A DNA stretch of 64,000 bases from Alopecurus myosuroides (lineage: Eukaryota; Streptophyta; Magnoliopsida; Poales; Poaceae), in contig CM054062.1 in assembly GCA_028641055.1 (NCBI GenBank), forward strand, positions 176,641,664 through 176,705,663, written 5' to 3'. Below, in pieces: positions 60,220-64,000 of the stretch. Both the position numbers and the translations under genes were made by a program. The notes below the pieces were generated by a model. The model was not told the origin of the DNA. It saw only the letters and a list, made by a program, of their open reading frames with translations, and made no database searches. Each line of letters begins with the position of its first letter. Within the stretch, counting starts at the first letter, position 1.

Positions 60220-61531
60220 TGATACGTCATAAACGTATCCTTAATTTCTGATGTTCCATGTTGTTTTCTTATTGTTTCGCACATGTTTGCTATACACTTT
60301 ATGTATTTTTTATCGATTTTCTGGACTAACCTACTGACAAGATGCCACAGAGCCAGTTCCCTATTTTCTGCTGTTTTTAGTTTTAGAAAAGTTGTTCTGG
60401 AAATATTCTCGGAATTGGAAAATTCGAAGCCCGAAAGTCTTAGAAATCCCGGAGGTTCCATGGAGTCTCGAAGAGACCCGGAGGGGGGGGGGTCTTAGGG
60501 GCCCACACCATAGGGTGGCGCGGCCCCCCTGGCCACACTAGGGGGTGGTGTGGACACCCCAGGCCTCCAGTGCCTCTGCCCTTTCGTCTATATAATCCAC
60601 CGAAACGTAAACCCTAAACATATTCCACTTTTTCCCGAGAAACACCCGAGGCCGCCGTCACCGTCATCCCGAGATCGGGAGGGTTTTGGAGCTCTTCCCG
60701 ACACCTTGCGGGAGGGGGAAATCATCACCGGAGGGGTCTACACCACTGTGCCCTCCTCCGAAGTGATGCGTGAGTAGTTCATCCCTGGACTACGGGTCCA
60801 TAGCAGTAGCTAGATGGTTGTTCTCTCCAATTTGTACCTCATGTTTAGATCTTGTGAGCTGCCTATCATGATCAAGACCATCTTTATGTAATGCTACATG
60901 TTGTGTTTGCTGGGATCTGATGAATCTTGAATGCTATGTCTTCTAATTATCAATCTATCATGTTATCTTCATGCATATGTTATTTATGATCTTGCATGCT
61001 CTCTGTTGTTAGTAGACGCTCTGGCCAAGTAGATGCTAGTAACTCCAAGAGGGAGTATTTATGCTCGATAGTGGGTTCATGCCTCCTTTGCATCTGTGCT
61101 CAAGTGACAAAAACGTGACGGATAGAGGATGTGCTGTTGCCATTAGGGAGAAAACAACAATGCTTTGTGTAAGGATGATGTTATTGTTTACATTACACAC
61201 TTTGCTTACTGCGATTATATGTTGCTTGCAACTTAATACCCAACGTTTGTTCGGATGTTATCCGGAGGGTGGATTTTTAGTCATAGATGCAGTTTGATAA
61301 CGGTCTATGTATCTTGTTGTAATGCCCGCATGAATCACATAGTAATCTTTATGTCTTGCATATGCACTACGATGTAGCCTTCATTTCTGTCAATTGCCCA
61401 GCTGTAATTTGTTCACCACACATGTTATTTATCTTTCACGGAGAGACACCACTAGTGAACTGTGGACCCCGGTCCTTTTTCCTCATACTGATAAAACACC
61501 TACTGCTTTCATATTGCTCTCATACTGTTCC
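60220..61531 (+). repeat. Element A right LTR, part 1
   Basis: Matches 18981 onward. It stops at the E insertion; GTTCC at 61527-61531 is the left copy of E's target duplication. Confidence 0.9.
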
Positions 61532-62078
61532 TGTCGATACATCGTAGTAGGGATCATAGACGGGGGTGCCATGAGCCTACAGGTAGAGACGTGGGGGGAA
61601 CGTGGTAATATGACAACCAGGAACACCAAAGTTTACCCAGGTTCGGTACGTCGTAATTAGGCGGCGTTCCTACTCCTTCAATCTCACTAAATCAGGGCTG
61701 AAGCCTGAAGTATATAGAGTAGAATGTGAGTTTGGGTTTGCTAACTTGACGAGGATCAACTTCTCGGCGAGTTGGCTTCTAGCTAATTGTCTGTATCTTT
61801 CTTCTCTCCCGTCCGGCTTTATATAGATAGCCGGGTTAGGGCTTACAGAAAGGAAACCTAGAAGACTACGGTAAGTTCTAACTTGGAAGGCAAGAATCCG
61901 CCTTCTACTCCAAGCCGTACCACGTGGTCCGTGGTCCAGGTTCTTCTAGAATCCGGCTTCTGCGCGTCAGCTTACTGGGCCGCCTAATGGACTGTGATCC
62001 ATTACCAATCAGGCCACCCTGGTAATCCGGCTCTTTAGGACAATGCCGGACATACCCCTAATCGGTACATATCCGATA
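61532..62078 (-). repeat. Element E LTR (3' in element sense)
   Basis: TGTCGATACATCG to CATATCCGATA, followed by GTAGCCCCCAAG, the same polypurine-tract complement as in D. Holds the TATA inverted repeat at 61813-61834. Confidence 0.87.
61813..61834. promoter_or_regulatory. TATA core in a perfect inverted repeat (E LTR)
   Basis: Arms CCGGCT and AGCCGG around TTATATAGAT; in the right LTR one arm base has mutated (AGCTGG). Confidence 0.6.
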
Positions 62079-62648
62079 GTAGCCCCCAAGAAGGATTGTG
62101 ACTTTAGTTCGACGTCTTTCGTCAATTTGAATTATTTCCGAGAAACGTTGGCTCTTCGTCTCGATTCTTCTTTTCTTTAAATCATGCATTAATGCGAAAC
62201 TCGGATTTCGGGGAAAAATCCGTCTTTCTCTTCCACGAGCCTTTGTGGAGAAGGAACTTCCTACGTCAACGATAAAAGCATGCTCACTTCAGGGACGTTT
62301 GGGTTCCAAATGTGAAACCCTGAAACGTATCTCTGACAGATTCTCGCGGGAAATAAGGAGATAGTCATAATCACTCGCCACTTCATTTCCCGGATTGTCC
62401 GGCGAGTGACACATGTTGATGATCTAACGGTCCAAAGAGCCGTTGAAACGCATCTCAAAGATTTTCCGGCTACAAATAGCCTACCTCAAGCCCTCCGGCG
62501 ATTCTTCTGCTCTCACTTCACCTCCCAGCTCCCAAGCGCCATAGCCTCCGAGCCAAGGTTCCTAGCGAGAGCAGAGCCCGTGCACGTCCGGCACCGTTCC
62601 CGGAATTATTTCGTCGGAAGCTCGAGACCCTCACAGCGCCGCCCACAA
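62079..62648 (+). promoter_or_regulatory. Leader and probable promoter of the E antisense gene
   Basis: TACAAATA at 62471-62478 stands where D has TATAAATA, about 175 bp before the ATG. The rest is non-coding. Confidence 0.4.
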
Positions 62649-63221
62649 ATGGACACCGGTGACTCACCGCGCGCCGCAAAGGAGCACTCGGTCTCCATCG
62701 ACATCGACGAGATAATCAACAACATCGACCCGCAGCTCGATTCTCCAAGCCGCGCCGCCGCCAGCGCGCCGGAGAAAACTTCTGGCGACCAGGCCCGCGA
62801 GGATCCTCCTCTCACGGCCGAGAACCTGGCCGCCTCTTCCTCTGCACCGCCTCCGCCACTCGTCCCTGAAACGGCGAAAGAGAAAATCCTTCTCGTCGGG
62901 GAGGAGCTCGCCGCTGCGGTCGCCGCCGCCGGAGCCGAAGACGAGGGCGAGATGTCCGGCAATTGGATCCGGTGCAACTTGGCCCCTGCCCTTCTTCCGA
63001 CAATGGAGAAGGAGGGGCTGATTGTGAAGGGGAAATGGCGGCATGAAGAAGACGAGTCCGAGCCCTTGCCCAATGCCGGGGAAAGGGTTCTCCTGACATC
63101 GCACATTTCTCGAGGTATGGGAATTCCGCCTTCCGCATTCTTTCTTCAAGTCATCAACCATTACAACATCCAACCCCACAATCTGCCTCCAACATCCATT
63201 CTTTATTTAGCCGGGTTCTAG
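62649..63221 (+). CDS. Element E truncated antisense gene (N-terminal Transposase_28-like part)
   Basis: 190 codons from MDTGDSPRAAKEH to a stop. An acidic/alanine-rich head precedes the family core: VLLTSHISRGMGIPPSAFF, then YNIQPHNLPPTSILYL. It ends after ILYLAGF because the coding sequence is fused to the pre-PBS sequence: the stop TAG (63219-63221) comes from TAGGCCCCACGG, which in C also precedes the PBS. Everything after the core, and all of gag-pol, was lost in one deletion. It may be translated as a small protein; the ATG at 62406 is upstream of the TATA-like box and is not used here as start. Confidence 0.65.
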   Translation: MDTGDSPRAAKEHSVSIDIDEIINNIDPQLDSPSRAAASAPEKTSGDQAREDPPLTAENLAASSSAPPPPLVPETAKEKILLVGEELAAAVAAAGAEDEGEMSGNWIRCNLAPALLPTMEKEGLIVKGKWRHEEDESEPLPNAGERVLLTSHISRGMGIPPSAFFLQVINHYNIQPHNLPPTSILYLAGF

Positions 63222-63222
63222 G

Positions 63223-63239
63223 CCCCACGGTGGGCGCCA
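63223..63239 (-). promoter_or_regulatory. Primer-binding site of element E
   Basis: Minus-strand TGGCGCCCACCGTGGGG, identical to C, two bases from the LTR. Confidence 0.8.
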
Positions 63240-63241
63240 AC

Positions 63242-63787
63242 TGTCGAGACATCGTAGTAGGGATCATAGACGGGGGTGCCATGAGCCTTCGGGTAGAGAC
63301 GTGGGGGGAACGTGGTAGTATGACAAGCAGGGACACCAAAGTTTACCCAGGTTCGGTACATCGCAATTAGGCGGCGTTCCTACTCCTGCAATCTCACTAA
63401 ATTAGGGCTGAAGCCTGAAGTATATAGAGTACAATGTGAGTTTGGGTTTGCTAACTCGACGAGGATCAACTTCTCGGCGAGTTGGCTTCTAGCTAATTGT
63501 CTGTATCTTTCTTCTCTCCCGTCCGGCTTTATATAGATAGCTGGGTCAGGGCTTATAGAAAGGAAACCTAGAATACTACGGTAAGTTCTAACTTGGAAGG
63601 CAAGAATCCGGCTTCTACTCCAAGCCATACCACGTGGGTTGTGGTCTAGGTTTTTCTAGAATCCGGCTTCTGCGCGTCAGCTTACTAGGCCGCCTAATGG
63701 ACTGTGATCCATTACCAATCAGGCCACCCTGGTAATCCGGCTCTTTAGGACAATGCCGGACATACCCCTAATCGGTATATATCCGAA
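63242..63787 (-). repeat. Element E LTR (5' in element sense)
   Basis: TGTCGAGACATCG to TATATCCGAA; one base shorter than its partner at the very end. Confidence 0.87.
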
Positions 63788-64000
63788 GTTCCTACTGTTT
63801 TCCACACCATACGTTTAACCTCTTTGTTTTCAGCAAAACCGGTGAGATTGACAACCTCACTGCTTCGTTGGGGCAAAGTGAATTGATTGTGTTGTGTAGG
63901 TTTCACGTTGCTGCTGCACCGGTAGTGCACCCTGCCATCTCAGCTGCATCAACCTTCAGAAGTGCTTCTTTCTCCTACTGGTCGATTCAACCTTTGTTTC
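63788..64000 (+). repeat. Element A right LTR, part 2, cut by the window edge
   Basis: GTTCC (second copy of E's target) and then sequence matching A's left LTR from about 20302 to 20514. The end of A and the rest of F should follow beyond the window. Confidence 0.9.

Larger units (their letters stand above)
61532..63787 (-). mobile_element. Element E: 2.3-kb non-autonomous Tat-type derivative
   Basis: LTRs 61532-62078 (547 bp) and 63242-63787 (546 bp), GTTCC duplications at 61527-61531 and 63788-63792, PBS on the minus strand. I count about 25 differences between LTRs (~4.6%, near 1.8 My). The interior is only 1,163 bp: the leader and start of an antisense gene plus the PBS. Gag and pol are absent, so it would need another element's proteins. 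The terminal dinucleotide opposite TG is TA or AA, not CA. Confidence 0.88.
18981..64000 (+). mobile_element. Element A: Gypsy-type element with gag only, pol missing, runs off the right edge
   Basis: Two copies of an LTR starting TGATACGTCATAAACG lie at 18981 and 60220. Removing inserts B, C, D and E leaves an interior of only ~3.7 kb: PBS, a short decayed gag and AT-rich non-coding sequence, with no protease, RT or integrase. It looks like a non-autonomous member of a Gypsy group (Athila/Sabrina-like on PBS and gag sequence, from memory). The two LTRs differ at about 5% in the ~460 bp I compared by eye, in line with its place below B-E in the nest. Confidence 0.85.

Noticed and set aside
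62406..62648. N-terminal extension of the E antisense ORF from ATG 62406
   Set aside because: It lies before the TATA-like box, so it would be outside the transcript; the ATG at 62649 opens the acidic head.
61532..63787. E as an endogenous pararetrovirus or DNA transposon
   Set aside because: Two direct ~546-bp repeats, a 5-bp target duplication and a PBS identical to C identify it as an LTR retrotransposon derivative.
1..64000. tRNA, rRNA, CRISPR arrays
   Set aside because: None seen; PBS sequences are only short tRNA-complementary stretches, and no regularly spaced repeat-spacer array exists.

Overview
The window is a block of nested LTR retrotransposons from a large plant genome. A grass of the wheat/barley tribe (Triticeae) is the best guess, from the TA-flanked CTCCCTCCGT Stowaway MITE, the retrotransposon types and the depth of nesting. 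That assignment is inference, and family names would need a repeat-library search. There is one convincing host gene and no sign of bacterial, organellar or CRISPR sequence.

Layout. 1-10089 is the only mostly non-LTR segment. It holds a three-exon HAD-type acid phosphatase / vegetative-storage-protein-like gene (2883-3781, +), a possible Helitron 3' end just downstream (3994-4020), small MITEs, about 3.7 kb of AT-rich non-coding DNA, and two GC-rich stretches with short tandem duplications. From 10090 to the right edge there is a nest. Element F (Ty1-copia, minus strand, SIRE-like, with an extra ORF after pol) is broken at 18980 by element A (a Gypsy-type element carrying only a decayed gag, plus strand, running past 64000). 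A is itself broken four times: B (20539-33491) in its left LTR, C (35425-48455) and D (49561-59533) in its interior, and E (61532-63787) in its right LTR. TSDs support C (TACTT), D (ACCTC) and E (GTTCC); B has a one-mismatch TSD (GCACT/ACACT).

B, C, D and E share the layout of Tat-type Ty3-gypsy elements. Gag-pol runs on the minus strand, and an independent spliced gene on the opposite strand fills the space between pol and the element's 3' LTR. Its product resembles the family annotated as 'putative gypsy type transposon' (Transposase_28), the antisense ORF known from Tat-lineage elements. B and C are two ~13-kb members of one family with decayed gag-pol. D is very young (one mismatch in 477 aligned LTR bases). 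It has a complete RT, two RNase H domains and a DD35E integrase, and an eight-exon antisense gene with no visible break, but it has lost PBS, gag and most of the protease. E is a 2.3-kb derivative keeping only LTRs, PBS and the first part of the antisense gene.

The most interesting signals are: the antisense genes with their own TATA boxes; TATA boxes in the centre of inverted repeats in five LTR families whose arms differ while the centre is kept; a gag/protease junction in which B and C have the same -1 frame relation across a C-run; polypurine-tract-like motifs repeated inside antisense-gene introns and 3' regions; and D's in-frame join of LTR to pol.
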